From: Penium margaritaceum
Taxonomy: Eukaryota; Streptophyta; Zygnematophyceae; Desmidiales; Peniaceae
Reading direction: 5' to 3'
Assembly (NCBI GenBank): GCA_023375785.1
Contig: SZWC01008609.1
Span: 1-64,000 of the forward strand
DNA: 64,000 nucleotides
The notes under the pieces: generated by a model
Seen by the model: the letters and a program-made list of their open reading frames with translations, nothing else
Databases searched by the model: none
Told to the model about the DNA's origin: nothing
Position numbers and translations under genes: made by a program
Part shown: positions 1 to 9,834 of the stretch, one piece after another
Numbering within the stretch: position 1 is the stretch's first letter
How the letters are laid out: every line of letters begins with the position of its first letter

Positions 1-567
1 TTGGCCCCTGCGCCTTCGCGCGTGTGCCTTTGCGCCTACGCCTTTGTGCCTTCGTGCCTGCGCCTTTGCGCCTGTGCCTTCATGCCTGCTCCTTCCCGCC
101 TGCGCCTTTGAGCATGCGCCTTTGCACCTGCGCCTTCACGCCTGCACCTTTGCGCATGCGCCTTTGCGCCTGCGCCTTTGCGCCTGTGCCTTCACGCCTG
201 CGCCTTCGCGCCTACACCTTTCCGCATGTGCCTTTGCACCAGCACCTTCACGCTTGCGCCTTCACGGCAACGCCTTCGCGCTTGCGCCTTCGCACCTTTG
301 CCTTCGCGCCTGCGCCTTTGCACCTGCGCCTTTGTGCCTGAGCCTTTGTGCATGCGCCTTTCGCCTGCGCCTCTGTGCATGCACCTTTCTGCTCGCACCT
401 TTGTGCATGTGCCTTTGCCTTCGCGCCTGCGCCTTCGTGCCTGCGCCTTCCTGCCTGCACCTTTGCGCCAGCGCCTTTGTGCCTACTACTTCGCGCCTGC
501 GCCTTTGCGCCTGCACCTTTGCGCCAGCGCCTTCGTGCCTGTGCCTTAGCACCTGCACCTTCATGTC
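1..567 (+). repeat. 14-bp satellite array, C-rich strand on top (left end block)
   Basis: Uninterrupted degenerate copies of a 14-bp unit near CTGCGCCTTCGCGC run from the window edge to about 567. There the phrase CACCTTCATG is followed by sequence with no unit periodicity. Most differences between neighbouring units are C/T or G/A changes at the unit's CpG positions. The block probably continues leftwards outside the window. Open frames across it are repeat by-products: all three frames of this strand are open and translate to a 14-residue repeat. I see no gene. The right edge is good to within about 10 bases, because the last units are degenerate. Confidence 0.95.
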
Positions 568-627
568 AATGCGCCGGATAGCAACGGTCTAGAAAACGGG
601 TCCCGACATGGGAGGCCGCCAACCGCT

Positions 628-948
628 CTTGGTATTGCAACCAAGATAACATATCACCCTCGAACGAGGTATCCACACTTTAGGTTCGTTTGGTTTGCAA
701 CCTCACGAAGTCCGCATGTTGGTCTTTAGTGTCTACCTTTGGTTGGACAATCTGTGAGGAGTCTCAAAGGCAAGAACTGTAAATGGATGCATGCAAGGTA
801 CAGGCTTTTATACTTGCAGAGCTTTGCCAAAGCTTCTGCTTGTAGTAGCTCCACTGGAGCTAACCTCAACCTACATTCCTACTTGGCGCGTCCTTAGACC
901 GCCAAGTGTCATCCTCATGGCAGGCTCTAGTAAGCTTCCTAGAAGCTT
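628..948. repeat. Cluster of short inverted repeats in the island
   Basis: Several small hairpins lie close together: CTTGGT/ACCAAG (628-633 with 640-645), CCTCG/CGAGG around 658-669, an imperfect palindrome GCAGAGCTTTG/CAAAGCTTCTGC (816-839), TAGCTCC/GGAGCTA (846-852 with 856-862), and AAGCTTC/GAAGCTT (932-938 with 942-948). Hairpin density like this is common in non-autonomous transposable elements, but I see no terminal inverted repeats bounding the island, so I do not assign a family. Confidence 0.5.
805..812 (-). promoter_or_regulatory. TATA-box-like motif in the island
   Basis: TATAAAAG reads on the minus strand and matches the eukaryotic TATA consensus. Downstream on that strand lies only island sequence with no supported coding region, followed by the array. 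The motif could drive minus-strand transcription towards position 1, but an 8-base match in AT-richer sequence is weak evidence. Confidence 0.2.
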
Positions 949-980
949 CCTGTCCCAGTTTTGGCCACAAAGAAAATTGC

Positions 981-1045
981 GGCCATCGCGGGGTTTGAAC
1001 CCGCAACTTCTGGTTTGAGACTCCGGTGCCTAATCAACCAAGCCA
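981..1045 (-). mobile_element. tRNA-like pol III promoter head, probable SINE fragment
   Basis: On the minus strand TGGCTTGGTTGA (1045-1034) resembles the A box (TRGCNNAGYNGG, mismatched at two conserved positions). GGTTCAAACCC (1001-991) is a good B box, at normal tRNA-gene spacing. The B box lies in a perfect T-arm: a 5-bp stem GCGGG/CCCGC (988-992 with 1000-1004) around a 7-nt loop TTCAAAC. The sequence is not a normal tRNA gene. The seven bases before the A box (minus strand ACCTTTT) do not pair with the seven after the T-arm (GATGGCC), and no clean 5-bp anticodon stem forms. A tRNA-derived SINE head is the likeliest reading, with the body running towards lower coordinates. Its 3' end, tail and family are not identifiable. 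A decayed tRNA pseudogene is the alternative. Confidence 0.5.
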
Positions 1046-1073
1046 AAAAGGTATGGTTCCTATGATGAGGCAC

Positions 1074-1156
1074 AGGGGACATACCCATTATGGGCAGTGC
1101 ATTCCTGGCCCATCTCAGAACAGACCAAGGGGACATACTCCATAGAGCAGTGCATG
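1074..1156. repeat. 54-bp-spaced imperfect direct repeat in the island
   Basis: AGGGGACATAC at 1074 recurs at 1128, and GCAGTGCAT at 1094 recurs at 1147. The two roughly 30-bp copies (1074-1103 and 1128-1156) are therefore offset by 53-54 bp, with small differences in the middle. It looks like a local tandem duplication inside the non-satellite island. It does not share the 14-bp periodicity of the arrays. Confidence 0.75.
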
Positions 1157-1208
1157 CCTTGTCTGTATGTGTAGCTAGCAAGCTAGGCAGTGGACAAGCA
1201 GCATACTA

Positions 1209-4200
1209 TTTCAACACTTCACGCCTGCGCCTTCGCACCTGCGCCTTTGTGCATGCGCCTTCGCGCCTGCACCTTCGTGCCTGCACCTTCGCGCCTGGGC
1301 CTTCGCGCCTGCGCCTTTATGCCTGCGCCTTCACGCCTGCACCTTTGCACGAGCGCCTTCATGCATGCGCCTTTGCACCTGCACCTTCGCGCCTGCGCCT
1401 GCGCCTTTGTGCCTGTGCCTTTGCGCTTGCGCCTTTGCGCCTGCGCTTTTGCGCCTGCGCCTTTGCGCCTGCACCTTCGCGCCTGTGCCTTCGTGCCTAC
1501 GCCTTCGCGCTTGTGCCTTCCAGCCTGCGCGTTTGCGTCTGCACCTTCGCGTCTGCACCTTTGCGCCTGCGCATTCCGCCTGCGCCTTTGCGCCTGCACC
1601 TTCACGCCTACGCCATCGTGTGTGTGCCTTCGCGCCTGCGCCTTCGCAACTGGGTCATCACGCATGCCCCTTTACGCATGCGCCTTCACGCCTGTACCTT
1701 CGCTCTTGCGCCTTCGCGGCTGCGCCTTTACACCTGCGCCTGTGCGCCTGCGCATTTGCACCTGCGCATTTGCACGTGCGCCTTCACACCTGCGCCTTTG
1801 TGTCTTCACCTTTGCACCTGCACTTTTGTGCCTGCGCCTTCATGCCTGCGCCTTCGCGCTTGCACCTTTGTGCCTATGCCCTTGCTCCTGTGTGTTCGCG
1901 GCTGCGCCTTTGCGCCTGCGCCTTCGGACCTGCGCCTTTGCGCCAGTGCCTTTGTGCCTGCGCCTTCTCGCTTGCGCCTTTGAGCTTGCGCCTTTACGCC
2001 TTTGCCTTCACGCCTGCGTCTTCGCGCCTGCGCCTTCGTGCCTGCGCCTTCGTGCCTGCGCCTTCGCGCTAGCGCCTTTGCACCTGCACCTTCGCACCTA
2101 CGCCTTTGCGCCTGTGTCTTCGCGCCTGCGCCTTTGCACCAGCGCCTTCGCGCCTGCGCCTTCACGCCTGCGCCTTTGCACCAGCGCCTTCGCGCCTGAG
2201 CCTTCGCACCTGCACCTTCCCGCCTGCACCTTTGAGCCTGTGCTTTTGCGCCTGTGCCTTCAAGCCTGCGCCTTGGCGTCTGTACCTTTGCGCATGTGCC
2301 TTCGCGCGTGCGCCTTCGTGCATGCGCCTTCACATTTGTGACTACGTGCGTGCGCCTCTGCGCATGCGCCTTCGTGCATGGGCCATCGCGCATGCGCCTT
2401 CAGGCCTGCGCCTTTGCTCCTGCGCCTTTGCACTTGCGCCTTCGTGCCTGCACCTTCGCGCTTGCGCCATTGCGTTTACGCCTTCATGCCTGCGCTTTCG
2501 CGCCTGCGCCTTCACGCGTGCGCCTTTGCGCCTACGCCTTTGTGCCTGCGCCTTTGCGCCTGCGCCTTCGTGCCTGCGCCTTTGCGCCTCCGCCTTCGCG
2601 CCTGGGCCTTTGCGCCCGCGCCTTCGCGTATGCGCCTTCGTGCCTGTGCCTTCGCGCGTGTGCCGTGCCTGCGCCTTCGCGCCTATGCCTTTGCGCCTGC
2701 GCCTTTGCACCAGCACTTTTGCACCTGCGCCTTCGCGCCTAGGCCTTCTCGCTTGCGCCTTCGCATCTGTACCTTTGCGCCTGCGCCTTTGCGCCTGTGC
2801 TTTTGCACCTGCGCCTTCGCGCCTTTGCGCGTGCGCCTTCGCACCTGCGCTTTCACCTCTGCGCCTTTACGCCTTCGCCTTTGGGCTTGCACCTTTGCGC
2901 GTGCACATTCCCGCCTGCGCCTTCGCGCCTGTGCCTTTGGGCCTGCGCCTTCGAGCCTGCGCCTTTGCGCCTGCACCTTCGCGCCTGCGCCCTCGCGCCT
3001 GTGCCTTCGTGTTTGTGCCTTCGCGCCTGCGCCTTTGCGCCTTTGCGCCTGTGCCTTTGTGCATGTGCCTTCGCGCCTTTGCCTTTGTGCCTGAGCATTT
3101 GCGCCTGCGCCTTCGCGCCTGCACCTTTGCGCCTGCTCCTTTGTGCCTGCGCCTTCGCTCCTGCACCTTTGCGCCTGCGCCTTTGCGCATCGGCCTTCAC
3201 GCCTCCGCCTTTACACCTGCGCCTTTGTGCCTGCGCCTTGGCACCTGAGCCTTCGCGCCTGCACCTTCCCACCTGCACCTGTGTGCCTACGCCTTTGCGC
3301 CTGCGCCTTCATATCTGCACCTTCACGCCTGCGCCTTTGCGCCTGCTCATTCGCGCCCGCGACTTGGTGCCTTCGCCTTCGTGCCTGCGCCTTTGCACAT
3401 GCGCCTTCGTTCATGTGCCTTCCTGCCTGCGCCTTCGTGCGTGCGCCTTCACGCCTGCGCCTCCGCGCCAGCGCCTTCATGCCTGGGCCTTTGCGCTTGC
3501 GCCTTTGTGCATTTGCCTTTGCGCCTGCACCTTTGCGCCTTCGCCTTCACGCCTGCGCCTTCGCGCATGCCCCTTTGCGCCTGTGCCTTTCCGCCTGCGC
3601 TTCGCGCCTGCAACTTCCCGCCTGCGCCTTTGCCCGTGCACCTTCGCACCTTCGCCTTGACGCATGCGTCTTCGCGCTTCCGCCTTTTTGTGCACCTTTG
3701 AGCCTGCACCTTCGCGCTTGCATCTTCGCGCCTGCACCATCACCCCTGCGCCTTCACGCGTGTGCCTTCGTGCCTGCACCTTCGTGCCTGCGCCTTTGCG
3801 CATGTGCCTTTGCACCTGCGCCTTTGCGACTGCGCCTTCGCGCCTGTGCCTTCGCACCTGCGCCTTTGCGTCTGCGCCTTTGCGCCTGCGCCTTCGCGCC
3901 TGTGCCTTTGTGTCTGCGCCTTTGTGCCTGTGCCCTTACTCCTGCGCCTTTGCGCCTGGGCCTTTGCCCTGCGCCTTTACGCCTGTGCCTTTGTGCCAGC
4001 ACCTTCCCGCCTGCGCCTTCATGCCTGCAACATCGCGCCTGCACCTTCGCACCTGCGCCTTTGTGCCTGTGCCTTTGTGCATGCGCCTTCGCGCCTGCAT
4101 CTCTCCGCCTGTGCCTTCGCGCCTGCGCCTTTGCGCCTGCGCCTTCGTGCCTGCACCTTCGTGCCTGCGCCTTCGCGCCTGCGCCTTCTCGCCTGCGCGT

Positions 4201-7200
4201 TCGCACCTGCGCCTTCGCGCCTGCGCCTTCACGCCTGCACCTTCACGCCTGTGCCTTCGCACCTGTACCTTCGCGCATTCGCCTTTGCACCTTTTTCTTT
4301 GCGCCTACGCCTTTACGCCTGGACCTTCGCGCATGCGCCTTTGGGAATGCGCCTTTGCGCCTGCGCCTCGTGCCTGCGCCTTCGCGCCCGCGCCTTCCCT
4401 CCAGCGCCTTTGCACCTGCCCCTTTTTACCTGCGCCTTCGCGCATGCACATTTGCGCATGTGCCTTCGCTCCTGCGCCTCCGCGCCTACACCTTAACGCC
4501 TGCGCCTTTGCGCCTGTGCCTTCGTGCCTGCTTCTTTGCGCTTGAGCCTTCATGCCAACGCCTTCACGCTTGTGCCTTCGCGCCTGCGCTTTCACGCCTG
4601 CGCCTTTTCGCAAGCGCCTTCGGGCCAGCGCCTTCGCACTTCCATCTTTGCGCCTTTGCCTTCGCGCCTGCACCTTTGTTCCTGTGCCTTTGTGCCTGCG
4701 TCTTCACGCCTGCGCCTTTGCGCCTTCGCCTTTGCGCCTGTGCCTTTGTACCTGCTCCTTTGTGCCTGCGCTTTCCTGCCTGCGCCTTCGTGCCTATGCC
4801 TTCACCCCTACGCCTTCGCGCCTGTGCCTTCGTGCCTGCGCCTTCGCGCATGTGCCTTTGCGACTGCGCTTCTGCGCCTGCGCCTTCGCGCCTGCACCTT
4901 TGTGCCTGCACCTTTGTGCCTGCGCCTTCACACCTGCGTCTTTGCGCCTACGCCTTTTTGCATGCGCCTTCATGCCTGTGCCTTCGCGCCTGCGCATTCG
5001 CGCCTGTGCCTTCGCGCCTGTGCCTTTGTGCCTGCGTCTTTGCGCCTACCCCTTCGTGCCTGCACCTTCGCAACTACGCCTTCGTACCTGCACCTTTGTG
5101 CCTGCACCTTTTTGCCTGCGCCTTCGCGCATGCGCCTTCGCGCATGTGCCTTTGCGCCTGCGCCCTCTCGCCTGCGCCTTCATGCCTGCACCTTTGCGCC
5201 TGCGCCTTTGTGCCTGCTTCTTTGCGCCTGTGCCTTTGTGCCTATGCCTTCACACCTGCACCTTTGCGCCTGGACCTTTGCGCCTGTGCCTTCTCGCCTG
5301 CGCCTTTGCACTTGTGCCTTCGAGCCTGCGCCTTTGCGCCTACGCCTTCACGCCTGTGCCTTTGCGCCTGGCCTTTGTGCCTGCGCCTTTGCGCCTGCGC
5401 CTTCGCGCCTGCGCCTTTGTACCTATGCCTTTGTGCTTGTGCCTTTGCGCTTGCACCTTTGCGCCTGCCCCTTTGCGCCTACACCTTCGCGCCTACGCGT
5501 TCACGCCAGTGCATTCGTGCATGCACCTTCGCGCCTGCGCCTTTGCGCCTGCGCCTTCGCGCCAGTGCCTTCGTGCCTGCGCCTTCGTGCCTGCGCCTTT
5601 GTGCCTGTGCCCTTGCTTGTGCCTTTGCGCCCGTGCCTTCGTGCCTGCACCTTTGTGCCTGCGCCTTCACCCTTGCGCCTTTGCGCCTGCGTCTTCGCGC
5701 CTGCACCTTTGCACCTGTGCCTTTGCGCCTGCACCTTAGCGCCTGCGGCTTGGCGCTTGTGCCTTCCCGCCCGCGCCTTTGCGCATGCACCTTTGCACCT
5801 CCGCATTTACACATTTTCCTTCGTGCCTGCACCTTTGCGCATGCGCCTTTGCGCATGCTCCTTTGCGCCTGCGCCTTTGTGCCTGCGCCTTTGTGCCTGT
5901 GCCTTCCCTCCTGTGCCTTCGCGCCTGCGCCTTCACGCCTGCGCCTTCATGCCTACACCTTCCCGCGTGCGCCTTTGTGTTTGCGCCTTTGTGCCTGCAC
6001 CTTCGCGCCTGCGCCTTCGTGCCTGCGCCTTTGCGCCTACACCTTTGTGCCTGCGCCTTCGTGCCTGTGCCTTCACGCATGCGCCTTCGCGCCTGCGCCT
6101 TCACGCGTGCACCTTCGTGCCTTCGCCTTCGTGCCCGCGCCTTGGCAAATGCCCCTTCGCTCCTGCGCCTTTGCGCCTGCGTGTTTGCGCCTGCGCCTTC
6201 GTGCATGAGTCTTTGTGCCTGCACCTTCGCGCTTGCGCCTTCGTGCCTGTGCCTTCGTGCCTGCGCCTTCATGCCTGCGCCTTTGCGCCTGTACCTTCGC
6301 GCCCGCACTTCTGCACTTGTGCCTTTGCGCCTGGGCCTTTACCCCTGTGCCTTTGCCCCTGCGCCTTTGGGCCTGCGCCTTCGCACCTGCGCCTTTGCGC
6401 CTGCGCCTTTGCGCCTGTGCTTTCGCGCCTGTGCCTTTGCGCCTGGGTCTTTGCGCTTACGCCTTTCTGCCTACGCCATCGTGCTTGCACCTTCGACCCT
6501 GCGCCTTCGTGCCTGTGCCTTTGCGCCGACGCCTTTGCGCCTGCGCCTCTATGCCTGCGCCTTTGCGCCTGCCCCTTCGTGTCTGCGCCTTCCCAACTGC
6601 ACCTTCGCACCTGCGCCTTCGTGACTGCGCCTTTTTGTCTTTGCCTTCGCGCATGCACCTTTGCGCATATGCCTTTGCGCTTGCGCCTTCGCGCCTACGC
6701 CTTCACTCCTGCGCCTTCACGCCTGCGCCTTCACCCCTCCGCCTTCGCGCTTGCGCCTTTGTGCCTACTTCTTTTGTGCCTACATCTTTGTGCCTGCGCC
6801 TTCGCGCCTGCGCCTTTGTGCCTACGCCTTTGCGCCTACGCCTTCACACCTACAACTTTGCGCCTGCGTCTTCGCGCCTGCGCCTTCGCGTCTGCACCTT
6901 CTCGCCTGCGCCTTCGCGCCTGCGCCTTGGTTTCTGCGCCTTCGCAACTGTGCCTTCCCACCAGCGCCTTCGTGTATGCGCCTTTTCATCTGCGCCTTCG
7001 CGCCTTCACGCCTGCGCCTTTGCCCCTGCGCCTTTGTGCCTGTGCCTTTGTGCCTGTGCCTTCGCGCCTGCGCCTTTGCGCCTGCGCCTTTGTGGTTGCG
7101 CCTTTGCGCCTGCCCCTTTGCACCTACGCCTTCGTGCCTGCGCCAACACACGTGCGCCTTTGCGCCTGTGCCTTCGCGCCTACGCCTTCGCGCCTGCGTC

Positions 7201-9826
7201 TTTGTGCCTGCGCCTTCGCGCCTGCGCCTTCGTACTTGCGCCTTCGCGCCTGCGCCTTTGTACCTGCGCCTTCGCGCTTACAACTTCGTGCCTGCGCCTT
7301 TGCGCCTGCGCCTATGTGCCTGCGCCTACGCGCCTACGCCTTCACGCTTGCGCCTTAGTACACGTGCCTTCGCGCCTGCGCCTTCGCGCCTGCGCCTTCG
7401 ACCTGCGCCTTTGCGTCTGTGCCTTCGCACCTTCGCCTTTGTGCCTGTGCCTTCACGCCTGCGCCTTCACAACTGCACCTTCGCAACTGCGCTTTCGCGC
7501 CTGCACCTTTGCGCCTGAGCCTTTGCGCCTGCGGCTTTGTGCTTGCACCTTCGCGCTTACGCCTTTGAACCCACGCCTTTGTGCCTGTGCCTTTGCCCCT
7601 GCGCCTTCATGCCTGCGCCTTCGCACCTGCGCTTTTGCACCTGTGCCTTGGCGCCTGCGCCTTTGTGCCTTCAGCTTCGTGCCTGCGCATTCGCGCCTGC
7701 GCCTTTGCGCCTGTGCCTTCGCGCCTGCGCATTCGCGCTTGCGCCTTTGCGCCTGCGCCTTCGTTCCTGCGCCTTCACGCCTGGGCTTTCGCAACTGCGC
7801 CTTTGCGCTTGTGACTTAACACCTGCGCCTTCACGCCTGCACTTTCACGCCTGTGCCTTTGCACATGCACCTTCGCGCCTGCCCCTTCGCACCTGCACCT
7901 TCGCGCCTGCGCCTTTGCGCCCGTGCCTGTGCCTTTGTACCTGCATCTTTGCGCATGCGCCTTTGCACCTACGCCTTAGCGCTTGCGCTTTTGCGCCTGA
8001 GCCTTTGCGCCTGCGCCTTCGCACCTGCGCCTTCACGCCTGTGCCTTCGAGCCTGCGCCTTCGCGTCTGTGCCTTCGCGCCTGCGCCTTCGCGCTTGCGC
8101 CTTGGCACCTGCGCCTTCGTGCACGTCCATTTCCGCGTGTGTCTTTGTGCCTGGGCCATCGCGCATTCTCCTTCGCACATTTCCCTTCGTGCTTGTGACT
8201 TGATGCATGCACCTTCACGCCTGTGTCTTCACTCCTGTGCCTTTGCAGCTGCGCCCTCGCGCCTGCACGCTCACACCTGCGCCTTCGTGCCTGTTCTTTT
8301 GCACATGCGCCTTCACGCCTGCGCCTTCGGGCCTGCGCCTTTGCGCCTGGGCCTTCACGCGTGCGCCTTCGTGCCTCTGCCTTCTTGCCTGTAGCTTGGG
8401 GCCTGCGCCTTCGTGCCTGCGCCTTTTCACCTGTGCCTTCGCGCCTGCGCCTTTGCGCCTGCGCCTTTGCGCCTGTGCCTTTACACCGGAGCCTTCGCGT
8501 CTGCGCCTTTGAGCATGCGCCTGCGCCTTCATGCCTGCACCCTCATGCCTACGCCTTTGCGTCTGCACCTTTGTACCTGCGCCTTTGTGCCTGCGCCTTC
8601 GCGCCTGCGCTTTTGTGCATGTGCCTTTGCGCCTGCACCTTCGCGCCTGCGCCTTCGCGCCTGAACCTTTGCACCTACGCCTTTTTGCCTGCGCCTTTGC
8701 GCCTATGTCTTTGTGCCTGCGCCTTCGTGCCTGCGCATTTGCGCCTGTGCCTTTGAGCCTGCACCTTCGTGCATGCGCCTTTGCACCTGTGCCTTTGTGC
8801 CTGCGCCTTTCCGCCTGCGACTTCACGCCTGCGCCTTCCCGTCTTCGCCTTCGTGCCTGCGCCTTCACGCCTGCGCCTTCGCGCCTGCGCCTTGGTGCCT
8901 GCACCTCCGTGCCTGCGCCTTCATGCCAGCATCTTCGCGCCTGCGCCTTCGCGCCTGCGCCTTCGCGCCTGCGCCTTCGCGCCTGCGCCTTCGCGCCTGC
9001 GCCTTCCCGCCTGCGCCTTTGCGCGTGTGCCTTTGCGCCTGCGCCTTTGCGCCTGCGCCTTTTTGTGCGCCTTTGCGCCTGTGCCCTCGCACCTGCGCCT
9101 TCGCGCCTTCGCCTTCACCCCTGCGCCTTTGCGCCTGTGCCTATGCGCCTGTGCCTATGCGCCTGTGCCTTCGCGCCTGTGCCTTTGCGACTGCGCCTTT
9201 GTGCGTGCGCCTTCTTGCCTGCGCCTATGCGCCTGCACCTTTGTGCCTGCGCCTTCATGGATGCGCCTTCACGCCTCGCCTTTGCGCGTGTGCCTTTGCG
9301 CCTGGGCCATCGCGCATACCCCTTCGCGCATACGCCTTCGCGCATGCGCCTTTGCGCATGAGCCTTCACGCCTGTGTCTTTGCTCCTGCGCCTTTGCGGC
9401 TGCGCCTTCAAGCGAGCAGCTTTGCGCCTGCGCCTTTCTGCCTGCACCTTTGCGCCTGGACCTTTGCGCCTGCGCGTTCATGCCTACGCCTTTGTGCATG
9501 CGCCTTTGTGCCTGCACCTTTATGCCTGCGCCTTCGCGCGTGCGCCTTTCCGCCTGCGCCTTTGCGCCTACGCCTTCGTGCCTGTGCCTTCGTGCCTGCG
9601 TATTCGTGCCTGCGCATTTGCGCCTACACCTTTGCGCTTGTGCCTTTGCGCCTGTGCCTTTGCGCTTGCGCCTTTGTACCTGTGCCTTCGCGCCTGCACC
9701 TTTGCGCCTGCGCTTTTGCGCCTGCGACTTCGCGCCTGTTTTCGCGCCTTTGCCTTCGTGCTTGCGCCTTCGCGCCTACGCCTTTGCGCCTGTGCCTTTG
9801 TGCCTGTGCCTTTGTGCCTGCGCCTT
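1209..9826 (+). repeat. 14-bp satellite array, C-rich strand on top (main left block)
   Basis: More than 600 degenerate units of the 14-bp repeat, in the same orientation as the left-end block. On this strand A is rare and appears mainly as CpG decay (GCACC, TTCACG, TACGCC). Long open frames run through it, for example 3143-6208 and 4524-7358. They translate only to variants of a 14-residue C/A/F/P/L/R repeat, and overlapping frames are equally open, so they are not called as genes. The right-hand part, from about 4430, is an inverted copy of sequence at 17562-23256. For 1209-4430 I found no matching copy by eye elsewhere in the window. The block ends at a palindromic strand switch. Confidence 0.95.
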
Positions 9827-9828
9827 GG
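4430..9828 (+). repeat. Inverted-repeat arm 1, copy of 17562-23256 on the other strand
   Basis: Rare words within the satellite appear in the same order on the opposite strand further right. CCCCTTTTTACC (near 4430) answers GGTAAAAAGGGG near 23247. CGCGCCTGTTTTCGCG (near 9734) answers CGCGAAAACAGGCGCG near 17640. GAGCAGCTTTGCGCC (near 9413) answers the reverse complement near 17932. Homology fades upstream of about 4430 and stops at about 9828, so the arm is about 5.4 kb against about 5.7 kb in arm 2. The difference reflects gain or loss of units. The same segment recurs as arm 3 at about 36870-42325. Edges were judged by eye. Confidence 0.85.
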
Positions 9829-9834
9829 CGCAGG
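9817..9834. repeat. Array strand-switch point at a perfect palindrome
   Basis: The array changes strand inside an 18-base hairpin: CCTGCGCC (9817-9824), loop TT (9825-9826), GGCGCAGG (9827-9834), eight perfect base pairs. Left of it every unit has the C-rich strand on top. Right of it, to the window end, every unit has the G-rich strand on top, except for two tiny inverted inserts at 43501 and 48181. Beyond the 8-bp stem the two sides are not close mirror images, so the true homologous arm lies about 7.7 kb further on. Confidence 0.9.

Larger units (their letters stand above)
568..1208. other. Non-satellite island between two array blocks
   Basis: About 640 bp of normal-complexity sequence, all four bases balanced, interrupts the array, which resumes in the same orientation at about 1209. 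It is the only stretch in the window with ordinary composition. It contains a minus-strand tRNA-like promoter head (981-1045), a 54-bp-spaced direct repeat (1074-1156), a minus-strand TATAAAAG (805-812) and several short perfect inverted repeats. The only open frames are short (75-80 codons), overlap on opposite strands and lack recognisable protein features, so I call no gene. It may be a transposable-element fragment inserted into the array, or a piece of ancestral flanking DNA trapped by array growth. I cannot see a convincing target-site duplication. Edges are approximate. Confidence 0.85.

Noticed and set aside
981-1045. Functional tRNA gene
   Set aside because: T-arm and both promoter boxes are present, but the acceptor ends do not pair and no clean anticodon stem forms.
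791-1181. Small open frames in the island (791-1018 plus; 939-1181 minus)
   Set aside because: Short, overlapping on opposite strands, partly over the tRNA-like segment, and without any recognisable protein feature.
568-1208. LTR or DNA transposon ends bounding the island
   Set aside because: I looked for terminal repeats and a target-site duplication at both edges and saw none that I could defend against the repetitive flanks.
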